Source: Tunturiibacter gelidiferens (lineage in GTDB: Bacteria; Acidobacteriota; Terriglobia; Terriglobales; Acidobacteriaceae). Taken from it: a DNA stretch of 64,000 nt. The notes beneath the pieces are model-generated. The model saw only the letters and a program-made list of their open reading frames with translations, searched no databases and was not told where the DNA came from. How positions within the stretch are numbered: position 1 is the first letter of the stretch; the number at the start of each line of letters is the position of its first letter. The position numbers and the translations under genes were made by a program. Location: the NCBI RefSeq assembly GCF_013410115.1, contig NZ_JACCCV010000001.1, positions 1,302,001 to 1,366,000 on the forward strand, written 5' to 3'. Positions 17,244-25,717 of the stretch are shown piece after piece.

Positions 17244-18599
17244 ATGAACCTCAAGTTGGCGTTGAAGCTGCTGGTCATTGGTGTGGTGACGGGTGCGATC
17301 TTGATTGCCTTGGCGATGGTGAATGGTACGATCACCGATCGACAGAAATACCGGGATGATGCGGTGAAGAGTATCGAGGCGAGCTATGCAGGGCCGCAGA
17401 CGGTGATCGGGCCTGTACTGGTTAGGCCGTATACACAGACGACTGTGACGATGGAGGATGGTGAGAAGGGAGTCAAGAAGAGAGTGGAGCATGTCACTAC
17501 GCTGACGGCAACGTCGTTTCCCCATGTGCTGGACGTACGCGGAAGGTTGACGCCGACGGAGCGACGGCATGGGCTGTATATGGTCACGGTATATGAGTTT
17601 GCAGGGCATCTGAAGGGGACGGTGGAGATCGCACAGCCGCAGACGACGGGAACCGTAGAGTGGGGTGAGCCATACCTCGCGATGTCCGTTGAGGACGTGC
17701 GCGGGATTGTGGGTACGCCGACGGTAGTGGTCAATGGGACGCCAGAGACGATGCTCCAAGGAGCTGAGTCAACAATGGGTTGGCAGCCGAATCTACGGGT
17801 GCCTCTGCGCGGCATGAAGGAGCTGAATGGGCATTTGGAGTTTGCGATCGACATAGATCTGGCAGGGACGGAACAGCTGAGCGTGGCACCGGTTGGCGAT
17901 TCGAATCATGTGGAACTGAGTTCGACGTGGCGTTCTCCATTATTTGCCGGGCGCTTTCTGCCGCGGACACGAGAGGTGGGCGAAAACGGGTTTTCGGCGG
18001 CGTGGGATGTTTCTTCGTTGGCGACAGGAACGCAGGTTCAGATGGAGTCGAACCCGGTGAAGCCGATCGATCTGATGAATGTGAGTCTGTTGACGCCGAT
18101 TGATCCGTACAAATTAAGCGATCGGGCGACGAAGTATGGAATTTTATTTGTGGTGCTAACGTTCGGCGGGTTTTTCCTGTTCGAGATGATGAAAGAGCTG
18201 CCGATTCACCCGGTGCAGTATCTGCTGGTTGGGTTTGGGCTAGCGATCTTCTTTTTGCTGCTGGTCAGCTTCTCGGAACATATGGCGTTTGCGTTGTCCT
18301 ACCTGATTGCCAGCGCGGCTTGTATCGGGTTGCTGACGTTCTATCTGTCGTATGTCCTGCGAAGCGTGACGCGTGGGGTCGGCTTTGGAGCGATGCTGAC
18401 GGCCCTTTATGCGGCAGTCTACGGACTGCTCATCAGCGAGGACAACGCGCTCATCCTGGGATCCCTGATGTTGTTCGCAGTGCTGGCCGTTGTGATGGTG
18501 GTGACGCGGAAGGTGGATTGGTACAAAGGTGGATCGGATTTGATGAAGGCCGCCGTGGCACCACCACCACCGCGTCCGACGCAAGGGTTGGGACTGTAG
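17244..18599 (+). CDS. creD: Cell envelope integrity protein CreD
   Basis: 451-residue inner-membrane protein of the CreD family. An N-terminal membrane helix (about 5-27; LKLLVIGVVTGAILIALAMVNG) precedes a family signature DRQKYRDDAVKSIEASYAGPQTVIGPVLVRPY and a large periplasmic part with ADVRG-like and AVDISSL-like segments (here EELNGHLEFAIDIDLAG and FSAAWDVSSLATG). Five or six C-terminal helices follow. CreD contributes to envelope integrity and beta-lactam or colicin tolerance in enterobacteria and Stenotrophomonas, where CreBC controls it. No CreBC pair is next to it here; the adjacent winged-helix gene and two palindromes suggest different control. A GGAG motif lies a few bases before the ATG. 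Confidence 0.93.
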   Translation: MNLKLALKLLVIGVVTGAILIALAMVNGTITDRQKYRDDAVKSIEASYAGPQTVIGPVLVRPYTQTTVTMEDGEKGVKKRVEHVTTLTATSFPHVLDVRGRLTPTERRHGLYMVTVYEFAGHLKGTVEIAQPQTTGTVEWGEPYLAMSVEDVRGIVGTPTVVVNGTPETMLQGAESTMGWQPNLRVPLRGMKELNGHLEFAIDIDLAGTEQLSVAPVGDSNHVELSSTWRSPLFAGRFLPRTREVGENGFSAAWDVSSLATGTQVQMESNPVKPIDLMNVSLLTPIDPYKLSDRATKYGILFVVLTFGGFFLFEMMKELPIHPVQYLLVGFGLAIFFLLLVSFSEHMAFALSYLIASAACIGLLTFYLSYVLRSVTRGVGFGAMLTALYAAVYGLLISEDNALILGSLMLFAVLAVVMVVTRKVDWYKGGSDLMKAAVAPPPPRPTQGLGL

Positions 18600-18699
18600 A
18601 GTCAAAAACGAATGGGCCTTAGCGGCAGGGGGAGTAATTCAGCTTGAGACCACGATATGAGCAGTCCAACGAGATACAGACAGACTTTTGGAAAGGAAT

Positions 18700-19000
18700 T
18701 TTAGTCCCTGGCGTGAAACCATCTCCGAGCGATTCGATTCTGGCTGGTCCTTTTTATGGCAGGTCTGTTTCTCAGCGGAGTCACGGCCTTTCCGTTACAA
18801 ACCGAACTCCGTTGGCTATTGTCTATTCTCGAGACCCCGCCCGTACGACGAATCGCTGAAGCCACTCATCTGCTCCCTTGGATCGCTCGCGTGCACCACG
18901 CTCTCTCTGAAACAAATACGCAGTATCCATTCCTTGCATATGGACGGACTGGTCACGTTCGTTGGCAGGGGCTTTCTCTCGTCGGTGGACTAGCGCACTG
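18700..19000 (+). pseudogene. Degraded membrane protein gene, several frameshifts
   Basis: Translation in shifting frames gives a coherent N-terminal stretch. SERFDSGWSFLW in one frame continues as AGLFLSGVTAFPLQTELRWL, then EATHLLPWIARVHHALSETNTQYPFLAYG in the next. After the tyrosine-glycine the frame breaks again and the expected further helices are absent. From memory, this resembles a family of roughly 180-residue membrane proteins of unknown function that start with a helix containing SGVTAFPL and continue past YPFLAYG. I see at least two single- or double-base losses, near 18755 and near 18945, plus a 3' truncation. It is unlikely to be functional. Confidence 0.5.
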
Positions 19001-19275
19001 GTGTCTTGAGCATTTCTCAAGCCTAGTCAGCGTCCAGGCTTCCTCGCTGGTGATCTGGTTGCTAACCGTCATCCGCAAGGCGGATACGAGTCGATCAAGG
19101 TATGTGAGGACAGGGTTATCCAGATGATCGAAGTCACCAAATTGCTCTGTCTGACGAAGGCCGGCTTTAGAACCCGTGAACTCTGACCACTTGGCGATGA
19201 GATTCGCTCGCGCTTCGGCCATTTGAGCTGCTTCGAGAATGACAATCAGGTGTTCGAATAGGTGTAGGAAGTTTT
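19000..19275 (-). pseudogene. Possible gene fragment (helical protein end)
   Basis: An open frame begins just after a TGA near 19275 and reads ENFLHLFEHLIVILEAAQ, MAEARANLIAKWSEFTG, LRQTEQFGDFDHLDNPVLTYL, then loses plausibility. The amphipathic pattern looks like part of a real protein, but there is no start signal and the 3' end runs into the degraded plus-strand gene. Family not recognised. Confidence 0.3.
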
Positions 19276-19431
19276 CTCACTCGGCAACCTGGATCGTTTT
19301 TGACTTTCGATTCTCTCCAATCCGATCGTAAGATTTTCCTGAGACTGGACGAGCCGCCCACGAAAGGCGATTTTCTCTCTGATATGTTGTTAGGCAGCAG
19401 TTTTTTCCTCTTATAGGGAGATTGCACGCCC

Positions 19432-20826
19432 GTGATAGCACGTGATCTTATCGATCGGCTGGCGGAGCACAGAACTCTGAGCGCAGCGTCCCGGACCGAG
19501 CTGGAGTGGCTGGCAGCGCATGGGTCCATTCGAAATCTGAATACTGGAGACGCGTTAAGTATGAAGGGCCACCCGGTGGAGGGCCTTTACATCATTCTTT
19601 CCGGACGACTGGTTGTGTTTGTCGATCGTGGCGACGGGCCGAGCAAATTTATTGAGTGGCGTGAAGGAGATGTCACGGGTATGTTGCCGTATTCGCGGAT
19701 GGTGACTCCGCCCGGAGATGTGCGTGCCCTGGAACCTGTGGAGGTTTTCGCGATACCCCGCGAGCATCTCAGGTCGATAACGCGAGAATGTTACGAAGTC
19801 ACTGCGATTTTGGTGCATAGGATGCTTGATCGCGCCCGGCTTTTTACCTCAAGTGAGCTGCAAAACGAAAAGATGATCTCGCTGGGCAAACTCTCGGCGG
19901 GTTTGGCGCACGAACTCAATAATCCTGCCTCGGCGATCGAGCGTTGCGCGGCGATGCTTGAGGATCGTCTGAAAGACTCCGAAGAGGCCACGCGCGATCT
20001 GGCTGCGGAGACGCTGAACGATGAGCAGATTGCCGCTGTGGAGGCGGTTCGCAGGTCCTGCATCGCGAAACAGGGCCGTGAGGTGCGCTCTCCGCTGGAA
20101 CAGTCTGATCACGAAGAGGCGATTGAAGAGTGGCTTGCCGGGCACGGACTGGACACGTCGAACGCACAGATGCTCGCCGATACCGAGGTGACATTTGAGG
20201 CGCTGGAGCTGCTGGCTGCTGGGGTGGAGCGACCGGCATTGAACGCGGTGTTGCGGTGGGCCGGTGCCGACTGTGCGGTGCGGCATCTGACTTCGAAGAT
20301 TCAGCATTCGGCAACGCGCATCTCTAGCCTGGTGAATGCGGTGAAGGGATTTACCCACATGGACCAGGCGAACGTGGCGGACCCGGTGGATCTGGGGTCA
20401 TGCCTGGCGAACACAGTGGCGGTACTTCAGTCGAAGGCGCATGAGAAGTCGGTGAATGTAACGCTGGAGTTGGAGGCCGAACTACCAAAGGTCCGTGGCT
20501 TCGCTGCTGAATTGAATCAAGTATGGGGAAATCTGATCGACAACGCCTTAGACGCCGCGGTCAATGGAGGCCACGTGCAGGTGCTTGCGAATCGAGAGAA
20601 CCAAAGTGTTGTGGTGCGAATCCTCGATGACGGCGCCGGCGTTCCGGCCGAGATCCGCGACCGAATCTTCGATCCATTCTTCACCACCAAACCAATGGGA
20701 CAAGGAATTGGCCTCGGGCTCGACATCGCCCGGCGCCTCGTGCGTCACAACGACGGCGCGATCACTTTCGAATCGCAACCGGGCCGGACGGAGTTTCGGG
20801 TCACGCTGCCGATCGCAGAAATCTAG
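19432..20826 (+). CDS. Cyclic nucleotide-binding domain histidine kinase
   Basis: 464-residue soluble sensor kinase. Residues about 10-125 form a cNMP-binding/Crp-like beta-barrel ([32 protein letters not shown]). Then comes a HisKA-like region with His160 in [19 protein letters not shown], an unusually long helical insert (about 175-290), and a HATPase_c domain with N-box [15 protein letters not shown]1 [22 protein letters not shown] and G2 [13 protein letters not shown]. The start is GTG, with GGGAG about 10 bases upstream. No transmembrane helix and no adjacent response regulator is seen, so it is an orphan kinase that would sense an intracellular ligand. In related genomes it often precedes an FAD thioredoxin-reductase-like gene, which is absent here. 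Confidence 0.9.
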   Translation: MIARDLIDRLAEHRTLSAASRTELEWLAAHGSIRNLNTGDALSMKGHPVEGLYIILSGRLVVFVDRGDGPSKFIEWREGDVTGMLPYSRMVTPPGDVRALEPVEVFAIPREHLRSITRECYEVTAILVHRMLDRARLFTSSELQNEKMISLGKLSAGLAHELNNPASAIERCAAMLEDRLKDSEEATRDLAAETLNDEQIAAVEAVRRSCIAKQGREVRSPLEQSDHEEAIEEWLAGHGLDTSNAQMLADTEVTFEALELLAAGVERPALNAVLRWAGADCAVRHLTSKIQHSATRISSLVNAVKGFTHMDQANVADPVDLGSCLANTVAVLQSKAHEKSVNVTLELEAELPKVRGFAAELNQVWGNLIDNALDAAVNGGHVQVLANRENQSVVVRILDDGAGVPAEIRDRIFDPFFTTKPMGQGIGLGLDIARRLVRHNDGAITFESQPGRTEFRVTLPIAEI

Positions 20827-20880
20827 CGGGAGTTGTACGATAACTGGACCTTCACGTCATTTTGGATGACGGGCGGATGG

Positions 20881-20900
20881 CCGGCAATTCGGAAGTTACG
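20881..20900 (+). repeat. Recurring motif copy A (CCGGCAATTCGGAAGTTACG)
   Basis: A 20-base motif in the 245-base gap between the histidine kinase and the SDR gene. Related copies are at 23932-23949, 31302-31342 (inverted pair), 34624-34643, 37491-37510 and 61193-61212. Most lie in gaps next to broken genes. Confidence 0.45.
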
Positions 20901-21071
20901 TGGACCTCGTCGCAGTCAAACCCCCGAACACCGACTGGCCGCGGGGCAGTGTCGCCCTTGATGAGAAGGGCTTTATCCCTTAGTTGGTAGATCGAAGCGG
21001 CGCAGACTCCCATGCGCATACCGCGAACGATGACGAAAGCTCGATCGTCATCGTTCGCCAATAGTTGCCTG

Positions 21072-21872
21072 TTAGATAGTGCGATCGAAAAGTTGCTGCT
21101 GGTAGCTCTTGACCCAGTCTTCCGACGAAGGAGGAAAAATGTTGAGAAACTTCCCCTCGCGAGAAGGGATCACTTCAACCATCTTTGCGATCATGTCTTT
21201 TGGATCGAGTCTCCCTTCTGGTTTCCCTAGCAGCCCGTCGACGATTTTCTTGAAGGCTTCGCGCTTGATAAAGTTGACGTCATCGCTCATCCAACGTAGA
21301 CCCGCTTCAACCACAGTTTCGTTGAAACCGGTAAGGTACGGTCCGGGATTGATCGTTTGGACCTGAATTCCGAAGGGTTTCAGCTCCTCGTACATCGCTT
21401 CAGCGATAGATTGCACGGCATGCTTGCTCGCGGCATATGCGGGAATTGGTGGGACCGTGAGAAGTCCGACGGCTGAGGAGACGAATACCACCTTTCCATG
21501 AATGCCCGCGGCTACCCAACTCCTCACCACGCGCTGTGTAAAATCCAAAGCCGCGAAGACGTTTGTTTCAAAGTTCTTGCGCACTAGCTCGACGGGAATC
21601 TCAGACATCGGTCCTCCTTCGCCGATGCCGGCGTTATTCACCAAAATGTCAAACTTCAATTTCAGCACGTGTGCGACATCATAAGTGTCGAGCAGGTCGA
21701 GCTTCTCGACCCTTAGTGTTTTGAGGCCGAGTGAGCCAGCTTTTTCACGCAGAGCTGTAACTTGTGGCCAGGTCTGAACAGCTGCTATTACGTTGTGCCC
21801 TTTTTGCGCTAGTCCGAGAGCGGTCCCTTCGCCAAATCCTGAACCTGCTCCCGTGATCAATATTTCCTTCAT
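21072..21872 (-). CDS. SDR family NAD(P)-dependent oxidoreductase
   Basis: 266-residue classical short-chain dehydrogenase/reductase. Nucleotide-binding motif ITGAGSGFGEG (residues 6-16), NNAG at 79-82, catalytic Ser region VSSAVG, and Tyr146-x3-Lys150 in PAYAASKHAVQS are all present. The ending INPGPYLTGF and SREGKFLNIFPP is typical of the acidobacterial/proteobacterial branch of unknown substrate. It lies 25 bases after the GlcG/HbpS-like gene on the same strand, so the two form a likely operon, with an AraC gene upstream on the same strand. The substrate cannot be deduced. Confidence 0.92.
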   Translation of the reverse strand: MKEILITGAGSGFGEGTALGLAQKGHNVIAAVQTWPQVTALREKAGSLGLKTLRVEKLDLLDTYDVAHVLKLKFDILVNNAGIGEGGPMSEIPVELVRKNFETNVFAALDFTQRVVRSWVAAGIHGKVVFVSSAVGLLTVPPIPAYAASKHAVQSIAEAMYEELKPFGIQVQTINPGPYLTGFNETVVEAGLRWMSDDVNFIKREAFKKIVDGLLGKPEGRLDPKDMIAKMVEVIPSREGKFLNIFPPSSEDWVKSYQQQLFDRTI

Positions 21873-21897
21873 GTGAGTTACCTCTCCTCTCTTTTAG

Positions 21898-22302
21898 CTA
21901 GCCTTTCAAGGCTGATTGACCGCTTTGAGCGACTGCATAATCTTGAGCCACCTGCCCCCCGGACACGCCGATGCTACCGATCATTTGTCCATCGACGTCC
22001 TTAAGGGGGATTCCACCGGCAAATGTTACGAGGTGGCCATTGGTGAGCTCAATTCCATGCGCATCTGCCCCTGCTTTGCTGTAGTTATCAAGGACCTGCG
22101 TCTCCATTTCGAACAGAGCGGATGTCTTCGCTTTCTTAATGGCCACATCGATCACTCCAAGCCATGCTCCATCCATACGATGAAATGTTTTCAAGTGGCC
22201 TCCCGAATCAAGGATTGCGATGCAAACTGAAACTCCTAGTTCGCGAGCCTTCAGTATGGAAGCCTTCAAGACGCGCTCCGCTTGCTCCGTCGTAATTTGC
22301 AT
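21898..22302 (-). CDS. GlcG/HbpS family haem-binding-like protein
   Basis: 134-residue protein of the GlcG/HbpS family (PF03928). Typical patterns are visible: ILKARELGVSVCIAILDSGGHLKTFHRMDGAWLGVIDVAIKKAKTS, split over residues 15-60, and the C-terminal GGIPLKDVDGQMIGSIGVSGG. HbpS of Streptomyces binds haem extracellularly; GlcG-type proteins are encoded beside glycolate or other oxidation genes, and many have no proven ligand. I use ATG at 22302 because AAAGGAG is 8 bases upstream; the frame stays open to 22377 without signal. It is the first gene of a likely two-gene operon with the SDR gene. Confidence 0.9.
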   Translation of the reverse strand: MQITTEQAERVLKASILKARELGVSVCIAILDSGGHLKTFHRMDGAWLGVIDVAIKKAKTSALFEMETQVLDNYSKAGADAHGIELTNGHLVTFAGGIPLKDVDGQMIGSIGVSGGQVAQDYAVAQSGQSALKG

Positions 22303-22566
22303 GCCCTTTGCTCCTTTGGGGTCAACTAGACGACTCGGCGACCATAATATCAAGGGCGGTACCCCTGGAAGCTTCAAATGTCCATGGAACCAGAATGCAG
22401 CGTCAGGATTGCCAGAGCAGTTTGAACTGTTTCCAATGTCGCTGCTTGATGCTTACCGGCTGGTGGCATTGGTAACGCGTGGATTGTCGGTCAACAAGAA
22501 GTGGTCCGATTCCTTCCGGTTTGCCCGTGATCCAGGCCAATCTTTTTTTAGACACAGAAGTTATCA

Positions 22567-23439
22567 TCACAGCTTGCCAGAGCGTTGGGGCGCTGAGGGC
22601 GGCTTGTGTGTGGTTGGTGGATCATTGGCTAGGGTTTCCAATGCTAACATCCACGCCTTTGGAGTTGTTCCAAATGTCCGGCGGAACATTTCGACAAAGG
22701 CGCTCGGCTGACAATAACCGACCTTGTGGGCTACTTCCTTGATCGAATATCCCGAAACCAATAGCTCCACGGCTTTGGTCAATCGGACCTGTCGTCGCCA
22801 CGATTCAAAGTCGATGCCGATCTCCTTACGAAACACCCTCTGGATCGTTCTGACACTGACACCTGCCTCGGCACATAGATCCGCCATCGCCATCGACTCA
22901 GCCGGTTTCCGCAAGACTGCCTGAGCCACAGCAAATGCTCTCGCGTCTCGTGGCAGCGTCACAAAGGTGGGCATCGGGGAGGCCTTCTGAATCTGAGAAA
23001 TAAGCAGGTCGCGAAGAGCGCACTCGTAGCGATTCCGCACACGAAGCTGACTGACGCGTACGGTTTCCACGATAAGTTCTCGTAGCAGCGGAGTCACGTG
23101 CAGCACGGCGCACCGCGGATCCAATCTCGCGGTCAGGCCTATTCGCAGATAAAGCGTGCGCATCGAAACAGGTCCAGGCATGTGAATCCGATGGTGGGTT
23201 CTGGCTGGAATCCACAACGCAAAATGCGGCGGGATCAACCATATGCTCTGATCGGAAGATATTTCCATGAGGCCACTGATTGCGTAGATCAGTTGATCCG
23301 ACCCATGTGCGTGTTCTAACACCTCAAACCTGGAAGGGTATTCATAGGCGAGCGTCGCAACAGAAATGCCGCGCTTCGGGTCGTATTCCGTCAAAAGCGT
23401 GCTCTGTCGCAATAGAGATATATTATGACGTAAGGGCAC
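22567..23439 (-). CDS. AraC family transcriptional regulator
   Basis: 290-residue regulator. The N-terminal cupin-like sensing domain (about 20-110; EHAHGSDQLIYAISGLMEI, PPHFALWIPARTHHRIHMPGP) is followed by a C-terminal double helix-turn-helix (about 185-275; MADLCAEAGVSVRTIQRVFRKE and IKEVAHKVGYCQPSAFVEMFRRTFGTTP). The start is GTG. It lies 38 bases from the divergent VOC gene and upstream of the HbpS-SDR pair, so any of these could be its targets. The 264 bases between it and the HbpS-like gene hold no gene. Ligand unknown. Confidence 0.93.
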   Translation of the reverse strand: MPLRHNISLLRQSTLLTEYDPKRGISVATLAYEYPSRFEVLEHAHGSDQLIYAISGLMEISSDQSIWLIPPHFALWIPARTHHRIHMPGPVSMRTLYLRIGLTARLDPRCAVLHVTPLLRELIVETVRVSQLRVRNRYECALRDLLISQIQKASPMPTFVTLPRDARAFAVAQAVLRKPAESMAMADLCAEAGVSVRTIQRVFRKEIGIDFESWRRQVRLTKAVELLVSGYSIKEVAHKVGYCQPSAFVEMFRRTFGTTPKAWMLALETLANDPPTTHKPPSAPQRSGKL

Positions 23440-23476
23440 TCTTGCGACAACCGATGAAGAAGCTCATCATGGTCGC

Positions 23477-23896
23477 ATGTCACAACCGTTCGGACTCGGC
23501 AAGTACAATGTCATCGGATTCGTCTCCATCGTAGACGTATCCCGCGCAAGAGCTTTCTATCGGGACACGCTTGGCCTGCGGCTGGTGATAGAAGAACCGC
23601 CGTTCGCGTTGGTCTTTGACGCCAACGGCATCATGCTTCGACTTGGGATGGCTAACGAGATTGCGCCAGCGCATGGCACGGTCTTGGGTTGGCAAGTCCC
23701 GGAGATCAGCGCAACCGTCAAAAACTTGGGGCAAGCTGGAGTCCAATTCGAGCGCTATGGGGGTATGGATCAGGATGAGTTGGGTGTCTGGACTTCACCT
23801 ACCGGCGCTAAGGTCGCCTGGTTCAAAGACCCAGACGGAAATATTCTGAGCATCTCAGAACATCCTGAGTTGAAGATCGGAACACAAGACCTCTGA
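23477..23896 (+). CDS. VOC family (glyoxalase/bleomycin resistance-like) protein
   Basis: 139-residue metal-dependent-fold protein with the two beta-alpha-beta-beta-beta units of the vicinal oxygen chelate family. Visible are FVSIVDVSRARAFYRDTLGLRLV in the first unit, VPEISATVKNLGQAGVQFERYGG in the second, and the end motif AWFKDPDGNILSISEH. It is divergent from the AraC gene and shares its 37-base promoter region. Substrate unknown; candidate roles are glyoxalase-like, dioxygenase-like or antibiotic binding. Confidence 0.88.
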   Translation: MSQPFGLGKYNVIGFVSIVDVSRARAFYRDTLGLRLVIEEPPFALVFDANGIMLRLGMANEIAPAHGTVLGWQVPEISATVKNLGQAGVQFERYGGMDQDELGVWTSPTGAKVAWFKDPDGNILSISEHPELKIGTQDL

Positions 23897-23915
23897 TTCG
23901 ATTCCTACTGTGCCG

Positions 23916-23949
23916 GTAAGTTCCGGATCGTCGGCTAACCGGAAGCTAC
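23916..23949. repeat. Recurring motif copy B, with inverted partner
   Basis: CGGCTAACCGGAAGCTAC (23932-23949) resembles copy A. GTAAGTTCCGG (23916-23926) pairs with CCGGAAGCTAC (23939-23949) at 9 of 11 positions across a 12-base spacer. Confidence 0.4.
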
Positions 23950-24062
23950 ATCGAGCATACAGGGGTCAACTGTTGCGAAATCGCCTTCTTACTCAATGTG
24001 CGAAAAGTCCTATTCTCACCAACTGAAACTCAGTTTTCGGGTAGCCGGTCACTCGGCACGAA

Positions 24063-24679
24063 TCACCTACAGTGAGAAACCCAAGCGACAAACACAGCGA
24101 ATTTTTCGTTTTGGGACCAAGGGAAACCAAGCGGGTGGCCTAGATCGGCGAGACGACGGGCAACCTCATCAGGTTGCAGGCGAAGAGCATGCACGGCCCG
24201 TTCGAGCAGGTCGCTCTCTTTCGCAGTGAACGTCTCGACGCCGCACCGCTTGCTTACGTGGAGCAGTGCTTCGCGGAAAAGTTCCCCGTCAGCAGCGTGA
24301 ATCAGCGCATGAGACGCCAGGATTTGAGCGAGACCCGGAAGCGGCCTTCCGGAAGCTAGAAGAAGACTGCAGCGCTTGAGTTCATAGCCTTGCTTCTGAA
24401 GGTTTACCTGTACAGACTGGATGGCTCGATATGCGAGACGTCTTGCTTCGGCGCGCACGCCCGAGATGAAGCCGCGGGCCTCGGCTGGCGGTCTTTTTCC
24501 AGCAGTGTGATAGGCTGACGAAATTCATAAGTGAAGGTTTTGACGAGGTCAGGGCGCTCACGAAGAAGTACCTGCGGAAAGCCGTCTTCAAGCGATATCG
24601 CGACAAGAGCGGTCCATCCGAAATGGGCGCGAAAACCAAGGACGGCGTGCTTCGTAAAACTCCCGCTAGACCAATCCAA
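24063..24679 (-). pseudogene. Conserved hypothetical protein gene with one frameshift
   Basis: Two overlapping minus-strand frames make one protein when joined. The first reads FTKHAVLGFRAHFGWTALVAISL and ends TYEFRQP near 24520. The second continues YHTAGKRPPAEARGF, VRAEARRLAYRAIQ, then LASHALIHAADGELFREALLHVSKRCG and DLGHPLGFPWSQNEKFAVFVAW to the stop at 24063. Loss of a single C near 24520 explains the shift. From memory, similar proteins of about 200 residues (VLG-R-H-GW-A at the start, PW-Q-K-A at the end) occur across Acidobacteria with no known function. A sequencing error would restore a full-length gene; otherwise it is recently inactivated. Confidence 0.6.
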
Positions 24680-24879
24680 GTACGCGGCGAAATAACACTA
24701 ATGACTCACAACAGCAAAGGACAGACCACTTGATGGAAAATCGCCAATTAGCGATTTGAGACCGCGCATCCTGGAAACGTGGTTACCTGGCGGATCGAGC
24801 CACAGCGCCTCCATCACGATCTCCAGCAACTCAAGCCAATACCTCAACTCACTAACAACCAGTAAAAGTGGCGAAGTTG

Positions 24880-25255
24880 ATATTGAGACCCTACCTATGG
24901 GATCTATCTCCTACGCGCAGAGAGCCAGGGCTTCACGGCAACCACCGATACAATCGAAGTAAGATCCGCAGTCCCCGCCGAGCACACCATCAAGCTCACC
25001 ATTGCCCCGGTCAACACATCGGTACAGGTCAACGCCTCCGCACCGCTGATCGATCCCTATCGTCCCTCATCCGTCATGCAGATCGGCTCGCAGCAGATAC
25101 AGGACCGCGAAACCTCCCTGCCCGGCAGGGTCCATCCAGGACCTGGTCGACACCCAACCCGGCTGGCTCTACGAGGGCAACGCCGTCCTTCATCCGCGCG
25201 GCTCCGAGTACCAGACCCAGTTCGTCATCGACGGCATCCCCCTCACAAATTTCTA
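24880..25255 (+). pseudogene. TonB-dependent receptor N-terminal fragment
   Basis: Reads as the end of a carboxypeptidase-regulatory-like domain and the start of a plug: GIYLLRAESQGFTATTDTIEV, RSAVPAEHTIKLTIAPVNTS, VQVNASAPLIDPYRP, IGSQQIQDRETSLPGR. After a one-base shift near 25127 it continues IQDLVDTQPGWLYEGNAVL and GSEYQTQFVIDGIPLTNF, ending at a TAG. The signal peptide and the whole barrel are missing. It is a broken receptor gene, not a small functional protein. Confidence 0.7.
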
Positions 25256-25717
25256 GACGTAGGAAGCCGGATGATTTGCTAGAAAGTGGCCCGGAGTTGA
25301 GGATCAAGGATTACTATGACGAGCCGTACAGCGATTAGGGGCAAATAATCATGCGTGAATGCTGGTTTTGCGGACTTCTCGTAAAGGGTCTGTACACTTG
25401 CATCAGCTTGATTTGCCCAATAAAACCGAGGTTTCTTCGTTGGCCTCAACAAAGCAAACCAATACAAGAGGTTGGAAGACGCTGCCAGGTAGCAGAACAC
25501 AAAGTGCGTCTGCGTTCGGGGAATTTATTGACGCAGAGCGTTGAGCCCCTCAGTGATTAGCGCCGGGTAGTCGGCAACTCTTCCATAACGTCCCGGCGAC
25601 TCTGCGATTTGGTTCGATTCCGATGCGATCATTGACCGCCGACCGAATCCGCTGCTTGCAGCCAAGGGACGAGCTTTGAGTGCACGGCTGGCAACGGGGT
25701 TGAGAGTGCTGTTCTTG
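25256..25717. other. Region without a recognisable gene
   Basis: About 460 bases. Short open frames on both strands give no convincing protein. A CGCCGGG/CCCGGCG inverted repeat at about 25560-25600 is the only structure noticed. Confidence 0.4.

Larger units (their letters stand above)
18600..19431. other. Region without an intact gene
   Basis: About 830 bases between creD and the histidine kinase. It contains a degraded membrane-protein gene on the plus strand (about 18700-19000) and a possible gene fragment on the minus strand (about 19000-19275), both listed separately. The last 150 bases show no structure beyond the presumed histidine kinase promoter region. Confidence 0.6.

Noticed and set aside
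23895-23912. GATTCGATTCC after the VOC gene as a possible tRNA-derived attachment site
   Set aside because: Too short, without stems; no integrase gene is adjacent.
25605-25630. GGTTCGATTCC, reminiscent of a tRNA T-loop
   Set aside because: The flanking bases do not form a T stem and no acceptor or anticodon arm can be drawn.
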